Assembly (NCBI GenBank): GCA_944325315.1
Contig: CALVAA010000021.1
Span: 1 to 33,702, forward strand
Source of the DNA: Candidatus Gastranaerophilales bacterium
Lineage (GTDB): Bacteria > Cyanobacteriota > Vampirovibrionia > Gastranaerophilales > Gastranaerophilaceae
DNA: 33,702 bases
Reading direction: 5' to 3'
Positions 24,997 to 33,126 of this stretch are shown piece after piece; within the stretch, counting starts at the first letter, position 1, and each line of letters begins with the position of its first letter. A program made the translations under genes and the position numbers. The notes under the pieces were generated by a model, which had not been told where the DNA came from, searched no databases, and saw only the letters and a list, made by a program, of their open reading frames with translations.

Positions 24997-25410
24997 TCAC
25001 ACTTTTTCAACAAGGCCTTTCATTATAAAAAAGTTCAAAATCATTGTAATTGGAGTAATAAATATTTTTGACAATACCGCAGAAAAATTAACAATAAAGC
25101 ACTTAGCGAAACAATTTATTATAGTGTCATTAATATATACCAATAATTTTGATACCAGATAAATTAGCACTATTTGATAAAGAATATAAATAAAATATTT
25201 TATACCAAGCGGAATTTTGCTGTTGTTTTTAAAGATATGTCTTGTTGAAAATACAAAAACAAAAGTCACTCCGGCAATTGCTCCTATTGCATTATCCAAA
25301 AATAAATTAGAACAAAACAAAGACAATATTGTATAGCAAGAAAAGTCTAAAACCCAGCCAATCCCGCTATAGCCTATAAAATTTATCATTTGTTTAAATA
25401 ATTTATTCAT
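24997..25410 (-). CDS. GtrA-family membrane protein (putative flippase)
   Basis: A 137-aa protein with four membrane helices. It opens with FIGYSGIGWVLDFSCYTILS, the GtrA signature (F-x-x-x-G-x-x-x-x-x-D), and has FVFSTRHIFKNN after helix 2, matching the FxxxRxWxF motif. GtrA proteins are thought to flip or position polyprenyl-phosphate sugars for surface-glycan decoration. Its ATG overlaps the stop of the HAD-nucleotidyltransferase gene by 4 bp, so the two are coupled. The GT39 enzyme at 3704-5095 would be a suitable client, but it is 20 kb away. Confidence 0.88.
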   Translation of the reverse strand: MNKLFKQMINFIGYSGIGWVLDFSCYTILSLFCSNLFLDNAIGAIAGVTFVFVFSTRHIFKNNSKIPLGIKYFIYILYQIVLIYLVSKLLVYINDTIINCFAKCFIVNFSAVLSKIFITPITMILNFFIMKGLVEKV

Positions 25411-26537
25411 TTTAAAAATTCTTCCAATTCTTCAGGAGTTCCGAGTACGTGTACTTTTTTAGAATCTATATCCGAAATATAAATCTTTCCTCCTTTTTTA
25501 AGCAGATAATCATACAAAGGAGCAACATATTTTTCCTTAGAAAATTGTTGTTCGCTATAAAATTCATCATACAAATTCTGATACAATTTACAGGTTTTAA
25601 AGTAGTATGCGCCAATAGTGCAATAATTTGATATTCTTTCTTTTTCCTTAATTTCAACCACTTCATTATTTTCATCCAGCCTTACAAAGCTCCAATGATT
25701 TCCTGGTGCTTGAAAACAAGGAATAAAGCCATCGCCTTTTAATTGAGATGTCTTCATTTCATTTTTTTCAACATAAGTGTCAATATTATAAATCAATAAA
25801 GAATTTTCACTATTCCAATATTTTTTAGCGAGCATTGCTGTTGTAGCTTGTCCGTCTGTTAATTCATCAATTATAATAATATGATATTTTTTAATGTCTA
25901 ATTTTTTTAACTCAGTTTCAATAAAACTTTCTACATCTTTCTTTTCATCCTTTAAGGCAATAAAAATATATTTATCGGCACTATCTTTAAACCCTTCAAG
26001 GCTAATCATTGACCATTCAAAAAGAGTTTTTCCTTTTGCTTCTATCATATACTTTGGAAAATCATACCCCATTTTCCTGAATCTTGAGCCCAATCCTCCC
26101 ATTGTAATTACTATATCTATCTTATTTTGCCGCCCTTGCAGTTTAATATTGCTTCTTGATTTTTCGCAAATTCCTTCCAATTCTTCAATTGAATTATTTA
26201 AAAATTCATCCGGTCTTATGGTTCTATCATCAACATAAAAACCCTTATGTCCCGGCCATACTTTTCCGTAAACAATCTCGTCATAAGGAATCTCCCACTT
26301 CTCAAGCCATTTAGTTAAAACAGAAGCAGTATGCTTATTTATAAGCCCTATATTTCCATTGTATGAGTTCATATTTCTTGATGTATAAAGAACAATTTTT
26401 GCGCCATTATTTTTATAGTATTTTATTTTTTCAACAATATTTTTATAAGGCACTAAATCCTCGTATTTTTCCTCTTTTTTCTTTATAGGACAAATAGTTC
26501 CGTCAATATCAAACACAAAAGAATAATCTTTAAACAT
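25407..26537 (-). CDS. Fused HAD phosphatase and sugar nucleotidyltransferase
   Basis: A two-domain protein of 376 aa. Residues 5-120: HAD hydrolase with FVFDIDGTICP (nucleophile and acid/base Asp), IVLYTSRNM and FYVDDRTIRP. Residues about 140-376: NTP-transferase fold with ITMGGLGSRFRKMGYDFPKY (nucleotide-binding loop with the Lys) and IIDELTDGQATTAMLAKKY, then LLIYNIDTYV. It probably activates a sugar or polyol phosphate as an NDP derivative for a capsule or glycan, with the HAD part removing or proofreading a phosphate. ATG at 26537 overlaps the stop of an upstream broken frame; an alternative TTG lies at 26546. Confidence 0.87.
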   Translation of the reverse strand: MFKDYSFVFDIDGTICPIKKKEEKYEDLVPYKNIVEKIKYYKNNGAKIVLYTSRNMNSYNGNIGLINKHTASVLTKWLEKWEIPYDEIVYGKVWPGHKGFYVDDRTIRPDEFLNNSIEELEGICEKSRSNIKLQGRQNKIDIVITMGGLGSRFRKMGYDFPKYMIEAKGKTLFEWSMISLEGFKDSADKYIFIALKDEKKDVESFIETELKKLDIKKYHIIIIDELTDGQATTAMLAKKYWNSENSLLIYNIDTYVEKNEMKTSQLKGDGFIPCFQAPGNHWSFVRLDENNEVVEIKEKERISNYCTIGAYYFKTCKLYQNLYDEFYSEQQFSKEKYVAPLYDYLLKKGGKIYISDIDSKKVHVLGTPEELEEFLK

Positions 26538-27103
26538 CTCTTTCAAGCTCTCCCATAATGTTTTGTGCGTTTAAAATAAATCCTAAAACTTTATATTCAT
26601 TATCAATATGCAAAGGAAGCATAGAGCCTGAAAATTGCATATACTGTGTATAAATTAATAAAATAAAATATTAAGCCGTCAATAATTTTATTTTTGTTTT
26701 TAAAATATAAGATTAAAGTATATAAAAAAGCAAATATAAAAACAAAATTTTTAATATCAAAAACAACTAATGTTTCATAGAATACTGCTGCTCCGATTAA
26801 GAACAATACCGGTTTTGAAATTGGAATTTCCTTAATATTTTCTGTTTCATTTTTATTTTTATATTTAACAAAAAAGTAATATATCAGATAAGAGATAATA
26901 CCAAAAAAGGACAGAAGATAAATTAAAAACATTTCAGCGGATTTATTGGCAAAAACTCTGCTTGTCCATTCAAGCACTATATCGTTATAAATTTGGGGAG
27001 TATTACCTGTTAAAATCATATAGGGTATGCAAAAAATAAAAGCAGCTATTATAAGCAGAGTTTAAAAAGCAGCTTCATCCCCGTTTTTAATTTTTTTAAA
27101 CAT
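26530..27103 (-). pseudogene. Decayed membrane-protein gene
   Basis: A start at 27103 with an AAGGA Shine-Dalgarno opens MFKKIKNGDEAAF, then TAA (27062-27064). The same frame goes on as TLLIIAAFIFCIPYMILTGN with several membrane helices to TGA at 26603. From about 26670 another frame gives a plausible tail (YTQYMQFSGSMLPLHIDNEY, ending QNIMGELERDV) that stops at 26530, its stop overlapping the ATG of the next gene. So an in-frame stop plus one frameshift break what was probably one inner-membrane protein of the glycan operon. A shorter intact reading, 27019-26603 (138 aa), is also possible. Family not recognised. Confidence 0.6.
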
Positions 27104-27113
27104 AATAAATCCT

Positions 27114-27137
27114 TATAATTTTTTATAAAAAATTATA
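27114..27137. promoter_or_regulatory. Perfect 24-bp AT palindrome
   Basis: TATAATTTTTTA (27114-27125) is followed at once by its complement TAAAAAATTATA. It lies 11 bp upstream of the decayed membrane-protein gene and downstream of the isomerase gene. It contains TATAAT on both strands and could be a promoter, a weak terminator or simply low-complexity DNA. Confidence 0.35.
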
Positions 27138-27204
27138 ATATAAATTATAATTATATTCTATATTTCAAATTTGTTTGCAGTGCAATTTTAATTAAAAAAA
27201 CCAA

Positions 27205-28017
27205 TCAAGAACAAGGAATACCAATTTCAGCGCATAGTAAATTAAAATATTCTACTGATTCATATAGTTCTTCTTTATCAAATATTTCAAACGTAACTTG
27301 CGGGAACAAATGCAATTCTTTTAATGCCAAAAGTATAGATTTAATATCTATATCGCCTTTTAAAAGGCTTGAATGGGAATCTTCCTGCTTAAAATTATTA
27401 TGAAAGTGCATGTGATGAAGCATAATACCGTATTCTTTTATCCAAGAAGAAACCGGAATATCAGAATGCAAATTACAATGCCCTATATCGATTGTTGCTT
27501 TTAAATTGGAACTGTTTATTGCCGCTATTAAGTCTCTTATAAAAACAGGGTTTGGTTCATGAACATTTTCAATTGTAGCCGTTATACCTAAAGCCTTAAA
27601 TTCTTCAATGAATTCTTTGTAAAATTCGATATTTTTTAAAAAAAACATTTCCTGATATTTTTTCTGCTTCAAAAGATTGTTAAAGCATGTGTGAAAAACA
27701 ACCGTTTCAGCATCAAAACAAGCTGCAAGTTCCAAGCTTTGATAGTATCTTTTTGTGCTTACTTTTTTAATTAAAGGGTCTTTTGCCGCAATATTAAGAT
27801 TTGAAAAAAACCCATGGAGTGTAACTTTACCGTCAAAATCGTTTAAAATCGCTTTGTATTCTTTTTTGTTTTTTTCAAAATTATCTTCAATATCAACAAG
27901 CCTTCCAAAACGGGAAATTTCAATCCCGCAATTTAATTCATTAGCTATATGGATTGCCTCCCTAAAATCATGGTATGATACGGTTGATGAGATGAATTTT
28001 TTAATTTTATTATTCAT
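27205..28017 (-). CDS. Sugar phosphate isomerase/epimerase (AP-endonuclease-2 TIM barrel)
   Basis: A 270-aa protein of the xylose-isomerase-like TIM-barrel family. The strand ends carry the expected metal ligands: TIENVHEPNP (Glu), TIDIGHCNLHSD (Asp/His), HHMHFHNN (His) and TFEIFDKEE (Glu). KVTLHGFFSNLN and AETVVFHTCFNN are the early strands with His. It could be an isomerase, an epimerase or an endonuclease IV-like enzyme; the lack of the longer endo IV loops favours a sugar enzyme. ATG at 28017 follows TATAAT (28024-28029) by 6 nt with no Shine-Dalgarno. Confidence 0.85.
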   Translation of the reverse strand: MNNKIKKFISSTVSYHDFREAIHIANELNCGIEISRFGRLVDIEDNFEKNKKEYKAILNDFDGKVTLHGFFSNLNIAAKDPLIKKVSTKRYYQSLELAACFDAETVVFHTCFNNLLKQKKYQEMFFLKNIEFYKEFIEEFKALGITATIENVHEPNPVFIRDLIAAINSSNLKATIDIGHCNLHSDIPVSSWIKEYGIMLHHMHFHNNFKQEDSHSSLLKGDIDIKSILLALKELHLFPQVTFEIFDKEELYESVEYFNLLCAEIGIPCS

Positions 28018-28046
28018 AATAAAATTATAAGTTAAAAAGCTAAAAA

Positions 28047-28268
28047 ATGTATATAATTGAATTATTTTTAAAATTAAAAGAAGATTTTAAAAAAAGAAAA
28101 AATAAACCTGCCGCCATAATTGAAGATGAGCCTGAAAAATGTTCACATTTGTTCATTCCGATTGACTCAACCGGGAAAATTCTTGCCTGTTCAAAATGCG
28201 GAGAAATATATAAATTAAAAAAAGGCGAAGTCAATCCCTTCGAAAAAAAGAACAATATTATATCATAA
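28047..28268 (+). CDS. Small Cys/His protein, possible zinc ribbon
   Basis: A 73-aa protein. A basic amphipathic N-terminus (MYIIELFLKLKEDFKKRKNK) precedes CSHLFIPIDSTGKILACSKC, so Cys, His and a CxxC pair could bind one zinc ion. It has a PF-E/K tail. It is divergent from the isomerase gene with 29 bp between the ATGs and no Shine-Dalgarno. The compact hydrophilic composition and the CxxC knuckle support a real gene; the function is unknown. TATAAG (28026-28031) is a possible -10. Confidence 0.7.
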   Translation: MYIIELFLKLKEDFKKRKNKPAAIIEDEPEKCSHLFIPIDSTGKILACSKCGEIYKLKKGEVNPFEKKNNIIS

Positions 28269-28334
28269 TTATTTAAAAATTACCAAAAATTAGCCATATT
28301 TTTAGACTGCTGTTTTAAATTCCGACAAAAAATA

Positions 28335-28362
28335 ATGACTTTTTTAAAACACCTGTTATACT
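28335..28362 (+). promoter_or_regulatory. Orphan extended -10 promoter pointing into the trmD 3' end
   Basis: ATGACT (28335-28340), 16 bp, then TGT-TATACT (-10 at 28357-28362) with the extended TG. Downstream is TTGGAGGTGGTGGCC, a perfect Shine-Dalgarno core, but no frame of useful length follows. Confidence 0.35.
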
Positions 28363-28407
28363 TAAAATATAGGCTTTTAAGTGATTGGAGGTGGTGGCCT
28401 TTTAAAA

Positions 28408-29088
28408 TTAGTTGAGCAAATCAGGGCGCTTTGCTTTTGTTCTTTTTAAGCTTTCCTTTCTCCTAAAATTCTCAATTTCCTTATGATTACCGTTCAATAA
28501 AACTTCAGGCACTTTCATTCCTTCAAATTCTCTTGGTTTTGTATAATGCGGATATTCTAAAAGCCCTTCTAAACCCTCTGAAAAGCTGTCATTTGATGCA
28601 CAATTATCCTTTCCCAGATAGTTTTTTAAATTCCTCGAAATGCAGTCGATTAAAATCAAACAAGGGAGTTCACCTCCGGTCAAAACAAAGTCTCCGATTG
28701 AAATTTCTCTTGGTTTTAAGCCCAATCTTATCCTTTCGTCAAAGCCTTCATAGTGTCCGCAAAGAAAAATAAGCTGGTCTTTTTTTGATAATTCATCCGC
28801 AATTTCCTGACTGAATTTTTCCCCTTGAGGGGTGAGCATTATAAATTCAGAATTTTCCTTGCGTTCTATACTTCGGTAGCAGTCAAAAATGGGTTGACAA
28901 GTAAGTACCATGCCGCTTCCGCCGCCATAGGGAGTATCATCTACTTTTTTATGTTTATCAATGGAAAAATCCCTGGGATTATAAGTGTTGACACTAATAA
29001 TACCTTTTTCAATTCCTCTTTTTGTAATTGAACAAGAACAATAAGAATTTATTATTTCAGGAAAAAGAGTAATCACATCATAAATCAA
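28408..29088 (-). CDS. trmD: tRNA (guanine-37-N1)-methyltransferase TrmD
   Basis: A 226-aa SPOUT methyltransferase that makes m1G37 in tRNAs reading CNN/CGG codons and so prevents frameshifting. Motifs: MIYDVITLFPEII at the start, YGGGSGMVL, FLCGHYEGFDERI and SIGDFVLTGGELPCLILID (the S-adenosylmethionine-binding trefoil knot), EYPHYTKPREFEG near the C-terminus. Its ATG overlaps the rimM stop by 4 bp, the classic rimM-trmD order; no rplS follows. Somewhat shorter than the E. coli enzyme, but complete. Confidence 0.97.
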   Translation of the reverse strand: MIYDVITLFPEIINSYCSCSITKRGIEKGIISVNTYNPRDFSIDKHKKVDDTPYGGGSGMVLTCQPIFDCYRSIERKENSEFIMLTPQGEKFSQEIADELSKKDQLIFLCGHYEGFDERIRLGLKPREISIGDFVLTGGELPCLILIDCISRNLKNYLGKDNCASNDSFSEGLEGLLEYPHYTKPREFEGMKVPEVLLNGNHKEIENFRRKESLKRTKAKRPDLLN

Positions 29089-29594
29089 GACAAAAGTCCT
29101 TCTATTGGGTTTATTATAATTTTTTTATTTTCAATGTCCACTAAAGGAAAAAACTCGTCAACAAAAGGTACAAGCTTAATTTGACCTATTAAGGTTTTAA
29201 TGTTTAATAAATCTTGAGAAGCATTGGATGAAACATTAACCACTTCGCCGATTTTTTCCTCATTTTTATTAAAAACAATACATCCGATTAAATCATTAAT
29301 AAGAAACTCATCTTTTTCGAGCTTTTTTAAAGCCTCTTCTTTTGAAACAAAAAGTCTTTGGCCTTTATATTGCATTAATTCATTTATATCATTAATTTCT
29401 TCAAACTTTACAATTGCAAAATTTTTATGGAAACGCACGCTTTTAATCTTGAGTTCTTTTTTTGAAACATCGTCCAATAAAATAACATTTTTAGCGTTTT
29501 TTATCTGATTAATATTGTCGTATCCGACCTTGGCTTCGCCTTTAATACCAAAAAAATTAGTGATTTTTCCTATTGAAATATAATTGTTTTCCAT
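29085..29594 (-). CDS. rimM: 16S rRNA maturation factor RimM
   Basis: A 169-aa protein needed for 30S head assembly through S19. The N-terminal RimM barrel begins YISIGKITNFFGIKGEAKVG; RLFVSKEEALKK ends it. The C-terminal PRC-like barrel has DLIGCIVFNKNEEKIGEVVN, QDLLNIKT and IKLVPFVDEFFPLVDIENKK. ATG at 29594 follows TATAAT (29601-29606) by 6 nt, with no Shine-Dalgarno, so the rimM-trmD mRNA is predicted to be leaderless. A terminator for leftward transcripts sits just upstream. Confidence 0.96.
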   Translation of the reverse strand: MENNYISIGKITNFFGIKGEAKVGYDNINQIKNAKNVILLDDVSKKELKIKSVRFHKNFAIVKFEEINDINELMQYKGQRLFVSKEEALKKLEKDEFLINDLIGCIVFNKNEEKIGEVVNVSSNASQDLLNIKTLIGQIKLVPFVDEFFPLVDIENKKIIINPIEGLLS

Positions 29595-29600
29595 ATCGAA

Positions 29601-29606
29601 ATTATA
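29601..29606 (-). promoter_or_regulatory. rimM -10 box
   Basis: TATAAT on the minus strand, 6 nt before ATG. TTGAAG (plus 29626-29631) is a possible -35 at a long 19-bp spacing and lies in the upstream terminator hairpin. Confidence 0.5.
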
Positions 29607-29621
29607 TCACAAAATAAAAAA

Positions 29622-29648
29622 CCCGCTTCAATCTCTCCTAAAAGCGGG
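29622..29648 (-). terminator. Terminator for leftward transcripts
   Basis: CCCGCTT (29622-29628) and AAGCGGG (29642-29648), 13-nt loop. On the minus strand it is followed by TTTTTTATTTT. No leftward gene lies directly upstream, since pcrA ends at 29965 and the XRE gene between is on the plus strand. Confidence 0.75.
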
Positions 29649-29650
29649 CT

Positions 29651-29675
29651 AAACGAGTAGGGCAAACTCGTTTTT
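29651..29675 (+). terminator. Terminator-like hairpin
   Basis: AAACGAGT (29651-29658) and ACTCGTTT (29666-29673), 7-nt loop, two further T on the plus strand. Its 2-bp distance from the leftward terminator makes a back-to-back pair. Confidence 0.6.
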
Positions 29676-29751
29676 ATGGTTTATAACATTAACAAGCTTT
29701 CCGTGCTATATGCCTGTTATTTTATCATAATTATAATATTAAAATTGTAAC

Positions 29752-29960
29752 ATGGCAAATCATACGGTAGGTCAAATTCAAAAAAATATTAAATTTTACA
29801 GAAAACAAAAAGGCTTGACCCAGGAGGAATTAAGCGAACTTGCCAATATATCATGCGATTATCTTTCCGAAATTGAGAGAGGAAAAAAATCCCGAGCATT
29901 AAAAGACTACTAGCTATAGCAGACGTTTTGAATATTTCTGCTTATAAGTTTTTAATATAA
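29752..29960 (+). pseudogene. XRE-family HTH regulator broken by a frameshift
   Basis: The frame from ATG at 29752 gives MANHTVGQIQKNIKFYRKQK, then GLTQEELSELANISCDYLSE and IERGKK, a complete XRE helix-turn-helix. After the A7 run (29883-29889) it reads SRALKDY and stops at 29913. With one more A, the frame becomes KIPSIKRLLAIADVLNISAY and ends KFLI at 29960, exactly the normal XRE C-terminus. So a one-base deletion (or sequencing error) truncates the last two helices. The gene is convergent with pcrA, the stops being about 5 bp apart. Confidence 0.8.
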
Positions 29961-29964
29961 ATAT

Positions 29965-32463
29965 TTAGAATGTTTTCAAATTAGATGTCATACAATCAAG
30001 TGTTTTCTTGCCGTATTTTGTAAACTCTACAACATAACAAGAAGCATTATTTTCTTTTAGAACGCTTACTATTTTCCCAACACCAAAATTTGTATGAAAA
30101 ACTCTTGTCCCGATAGGGAAAAACCCTTCCGACCTGTTTTTATTGCCGTCGGCAGGAGATATTGCTTTTTGTTTTGCTTTAGCTATCATTTCAGCAATTG
30201 AAGCAGAATTTTGTGCTTTTTTTTCACCGTCTTCTTTCTTTTTTACAACAAAAGCATTTGTGTGTTTAATTTCAGTCTTTGGAAGGGTTTTGTTTTCTTC
30301 AAATTTTTGCTTGCTTTGTTTTATTCTTGCTAGTGAACTTGCAAAGTTACCCTTAAAAGATGAATCAGTATTTGTTTTGGAACTATATTCATATGATTTT
30401 TTTTCTTTTACACTTGAAACAGCAGCCTTAAAGCTGGATTTTAGTTGACTAAAGCCGCCTTGAGCCGACGATTCATCTTCAATTAATGAAGATGGGATTT
30501 CATCCAAAAATCTGCTTTTAGGATTAGTTTGATAGTTTCCCCAGACTTTTCTTTGTTTAGCGTATGTTAAAAAAAGCTTTTCTTTTGCTCTTGTAAGCCC
30601 CACATACATTAATCTTCTTTCTTCTTCGAGTTCTGTATTGCCTCCCCCGAAAGCAACACTTCTTGAGTGAGGAAAAATGCCGTCTTCAAGTCCGGCTAAA
30701 AATACAACGGGAAACTCTAATCCTTTTGCAGCGTGGAGCGTCATTAAAGTAACGCTTTTTTCATCATCTTTAATTTCATCAATATCACTTACAAGTGCTA
30801 CTTGAGATAAAAAATTTCCCAAAGCTCCAAGGTCATCTTCTGTTTCAAGTGTAAAATCGTCTGTTTCAAATTCTTTTACAACATTTACAAATTCTTGTAA
30901 GTTTTCAAGACGAGACTGGTTTTCAACACTATCATCCTGCCTTAAAGAAGGGCTATAACCGCTTGCTTCTAATACATAAGGAACATACTCTGACAGCATA
31001 TACTCATTTTGTTTAGATGTAATTTCTTCAATTGTTGTATAAAAATTTTTAAGTTTAGTTTTTGCTGAAGCATTTATTTCTTCAATTTCATCTAAGTGTT
31101 TTAAAGCTTCATATATGCTTAGTTCTCTTTTATCTGCCCAATTCGAAAGCTTACTTATTGTAGTATCCCCTATGCCTCTTTTAGGCTCATTTATAATTCT
31201 TCTTAGCGCTTGAGAATCATTATGGTTATAAATTAGTTTTAAATATGCAATTATATCTTTGATTTCTTTTCTTTCATAAAACTTTAACCCTCCGACAATT
31301 TTATAAGGAATTGAATAACTCATAAGCGCTTCTTCAATTGAACGGGATTGGGCGTTTGTCCTGTAAAGAATTGCTATTTCATCTTTTCTGTAATTAATAT
31401 TTTCAATTTTTCTTGCAATGTATCTGCTTTCCGAAAAATCGTCCTGCGCTTCATAAAGACCCAGTTTTTCGCCTTGACCTTTGTTTGAATAAAGATTTTT
31501 TTCAAGTCTCTGTTCATTGTTTTTTATAACAAAATTGGCAGCTTCAAGTATGTTTCCGCAAGAGCGGTAGTTTTGTTCAAGTTTAATTAATTTTGTGTTT
31601 TTATAATCATTTTGAAAATTAAGAATAATTTTAAAATCCGCTCCCCTCCAGGAATATATTGATTGGTCAACATCACCGACAGCACAAAGCGAACCTGTTT
31701 CATCTTTTGATGAATCAGGCGGGTATAATAAATTTATTAAATCATACTGAGCTTTATTGGTGTCTTGAAATTCATCAACCAGAATATGTTTAAAACGATT
31801 TTCATATTTTTTTCTTATATCTTCGTTTTCTTTTAATAAATTTACGCTTAGCATTAGCATATCATCAAAATCTATAGCGTTATTTAAGGCAAGCTGCCGC
31901 TCGTATTCATAGTATATTTCTGAAATTTTTTGATTATAATAATCACGTGCAAGTGTAGCAAAAGCATAAGCATCCTGCATTTTATTTTTAGCATTTGAAA
32001 TTGCTGATTTTACCGCTTTAATTTCAAAAGATTTTTCATCAATATTTAATTTTTTTAAAGCATTTTTAATAACGGTTTTAGTATCGGTAACATCATAAAT
32101 TACATAGTTATTATCCCAGTGCCTGCCGTCTTTTGTTTTATAATTTTCAAGGTCATACCTTAGAATTCTGCCGCAAATATTATGAAAAGTTCCGACCCAC
32201 ATTCTTTTTACGACGTTTTCACCTAAATACTTTGAAAGTCTTTGTTGCATTTCTTTTGCTGCTTTATTTGTAAAAGTTACAGCTAAAATTTCATTAGGGC
32301 TTACGCCGCTTGAAACAAGATTTGCTATTCTCGAAGTTAATACTTTTGTTTTTCCGCTTCCGGCACCGGCCAAAACAAGAATTGCACCATTTTTTATGCA
32401 AACCGCCTGTTTTTGTTCGTTATTAAGCCCTTGTAAAAATTCAGCTTCCATATGCGTCAACAC
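29965..32463 (-). CDS. pcrA: ATP-dependent DNA helicase PcrA/UvrD
   Basis: An 832-aa SF1A helicase, full length. Motif I is LVLAGAGSGKTK (33-39), II LVDEFQDTNKAQ, III GDVDQSIYSWRGAD, IV QNYRSC, V LMTLHAAKGLEFPVVFLAGL and VI EERRLMYVGLTRAKE. After a Lys/Ser-rich linker the C-terminus has a Tudor-like RNA-polymerase-binding domain (PIGTRVFHTNFGVGKIVSVL). It unwinds DNA in nucleotide excision and mismatch repair and clears RNA polymerase. A GAGGGG Shine-Dalgarno 7 nt before GTG at 32463 decides the start over the internal ATG at 32451. It is divergent from the DprA-like gene. Confidence 0.97.
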   Translation of the reverse strand: MLTHMEAEFLQGLNNEQKQAVCIKNGAILVLAGAGSGKTKVLTSRIANLVSSGVSPNEILAVTFTNKAAKEMQQRLSKYLGENVVKRMWVGTFHNICGRILRYDLENYKTKDGRHWDNNYVIYDVTDTKTVIKNALKKLNIDEKSFEIKAVKSAISNAKNKMQDAYAFATLARDYYNQKISEIYYEYERQLALNNAIDFDDMLMLSVNLLKENEDIRKKYENRFKHILVDEFQDTNKAQYDLINLLYPPDSSKDETGSLCAVGDVDQSIYSWRGADFKIILNFQNDYKNTKLIKLEQNYRSCGNILEAANFVIKNNEQRLEKNLYSNKGQGEKLGLYEAQDDFSESRYIARKIENINYRKDEIAILYRTNAQSRSIEEALMSYSIPYKIVGGLKFYERKEIKDIIAYLKLIYNHNDSQALRRIINEPKRGIGDTTISKLSNWADKRELSIYEALKHLDEIEEINASAKTKLKNFYTTIEEITSKQNEYMLSEYVPYVLEASGYSPSLRQDDSVENQSRLENLQEFVNVVKEFETDDFTLETEDDLGALGNFLSQVALVSDIDEIKDDEKSVTLMTLHAAKGLEFPVVFLAGLEDGIFPHSRSVAFGGGNTELEEERRLMYVGLTRAKEKLFLTYAKQRKVWGNYQTNPKSRFLDEIPSSLIEDESSAQGGFSQLKSSFKAAVSSVKEKKSYEYSSKTNTDSSFKGNFASSLARIKQSKQKFEENKTLPKTEIKHTNAFVVKKKEDGEKKAQNSASIAEMIAKAKQKAISPADGNKNRSEGFFPIGTRVFHTNFGVGKIVSVLKENNASCYVVEFTKYGKKTLDCMTSNLKTF

Positions 32464-32559
32464 TATTTGTCCCCTCTAAGTATTTTCAAAAATGAATAAA
32501 TATGGTATTATTATAAACAACATTATACAAGAAAAAAATAAAGGAATAAGTAAACAAAT

Positions 32560-33126
32560 ATGGAAGAAAATTTCGATAAGCAAAATCCGCCCTCAATTGT
32601 AGTTCCGCTTGAAGATTTAGATAAAGTTGAACCATCAGAAGGCGATGATGTAGATGCACTTGCTCAAGAGCTTGCTACAATAAGACAAAGCGCCAAAAGA
32701 ATTGCTATTATCGGATCAAGAAATCTTACTATTACTCATCAACAAATTATCGAAACTCTAACCACAAGCCTTGTTATGCAAGGAAACACAATAATTACAT
32801 CGGGCGGCTCATCAGGAACTAATGCCGCTGCTATAAGAGGGGCTCTTAAAGCGAATCCGGATAAGTTAAAAATTATTCTTCCCCAAACAATAGGTCAACA
32901 ACCTTCAGATGTTCAAGACCAGTTAATTGGTGTTCCCAATATAATAGAGCATCCGGATAGAGCAATGATGACATTGGCAGACGCTTCCAGAATATGCAAC
33001 CGTGAGATAATTTCACAATGCCAACAATTAATTTGTTTTTTATCACATTCTTCAAACACTCTTCACAAAGCAGTAGAATTCGCTGAAGAATCTCATAAAG
33101 TTGTAACGGTATTTTATTTAGATTAA
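32560..33126 (+). CDS. DprA/SLOG-like protein of the short cyanobacterial type
   Basis: A 188-aa protein. After an acidic leader, IRQSAKRIAIIGSRNLTITH and TIITSGGSSGTNAAAIRGAL (residues 41-96) give the Rossmann 'GSR...SGG-GTN-AA-GAL' motif of DprA/SLOG nucleotide- or DNA-binding domains. LADASRICNREIISQCQQLI and HKVVTVFYLD close the fold. The whole reads like the short proteins named DNA recombination-mediator protein A in cyanobacteria, without the extra domains of true DprA. It may load RecA on single-stranded DNA; binding of a nucleotide signal is the alternative. AAAGGAATAAG is a distant Shine-Dalgarno. Confidence 0.85.
   Translation: MEENFDKQNPPSIVVPLEDLDKVEPSEGDDVDALAQELATIRQSAKRIAIIGSRNLTITHQQIIETLTTSLVMQGNTIITSGGSSGTNAAAIRGALKANPDKLKIILPQTIGQQPSDVQDQLIGVPNIIEHPDRAMMTLADASRICNREIISQCQQLICFLSHSSNTLHKAVEFAEESHKVVTVFYLD

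Noticed and set aside
29622-29760. c-di-GMP or other known riboswitch
   Set aside because: A GCACGGAAAGC-like string and a GGGCAAAC string occur, but not in the order or pairing of a GEMM motif or another riboswitch I know.
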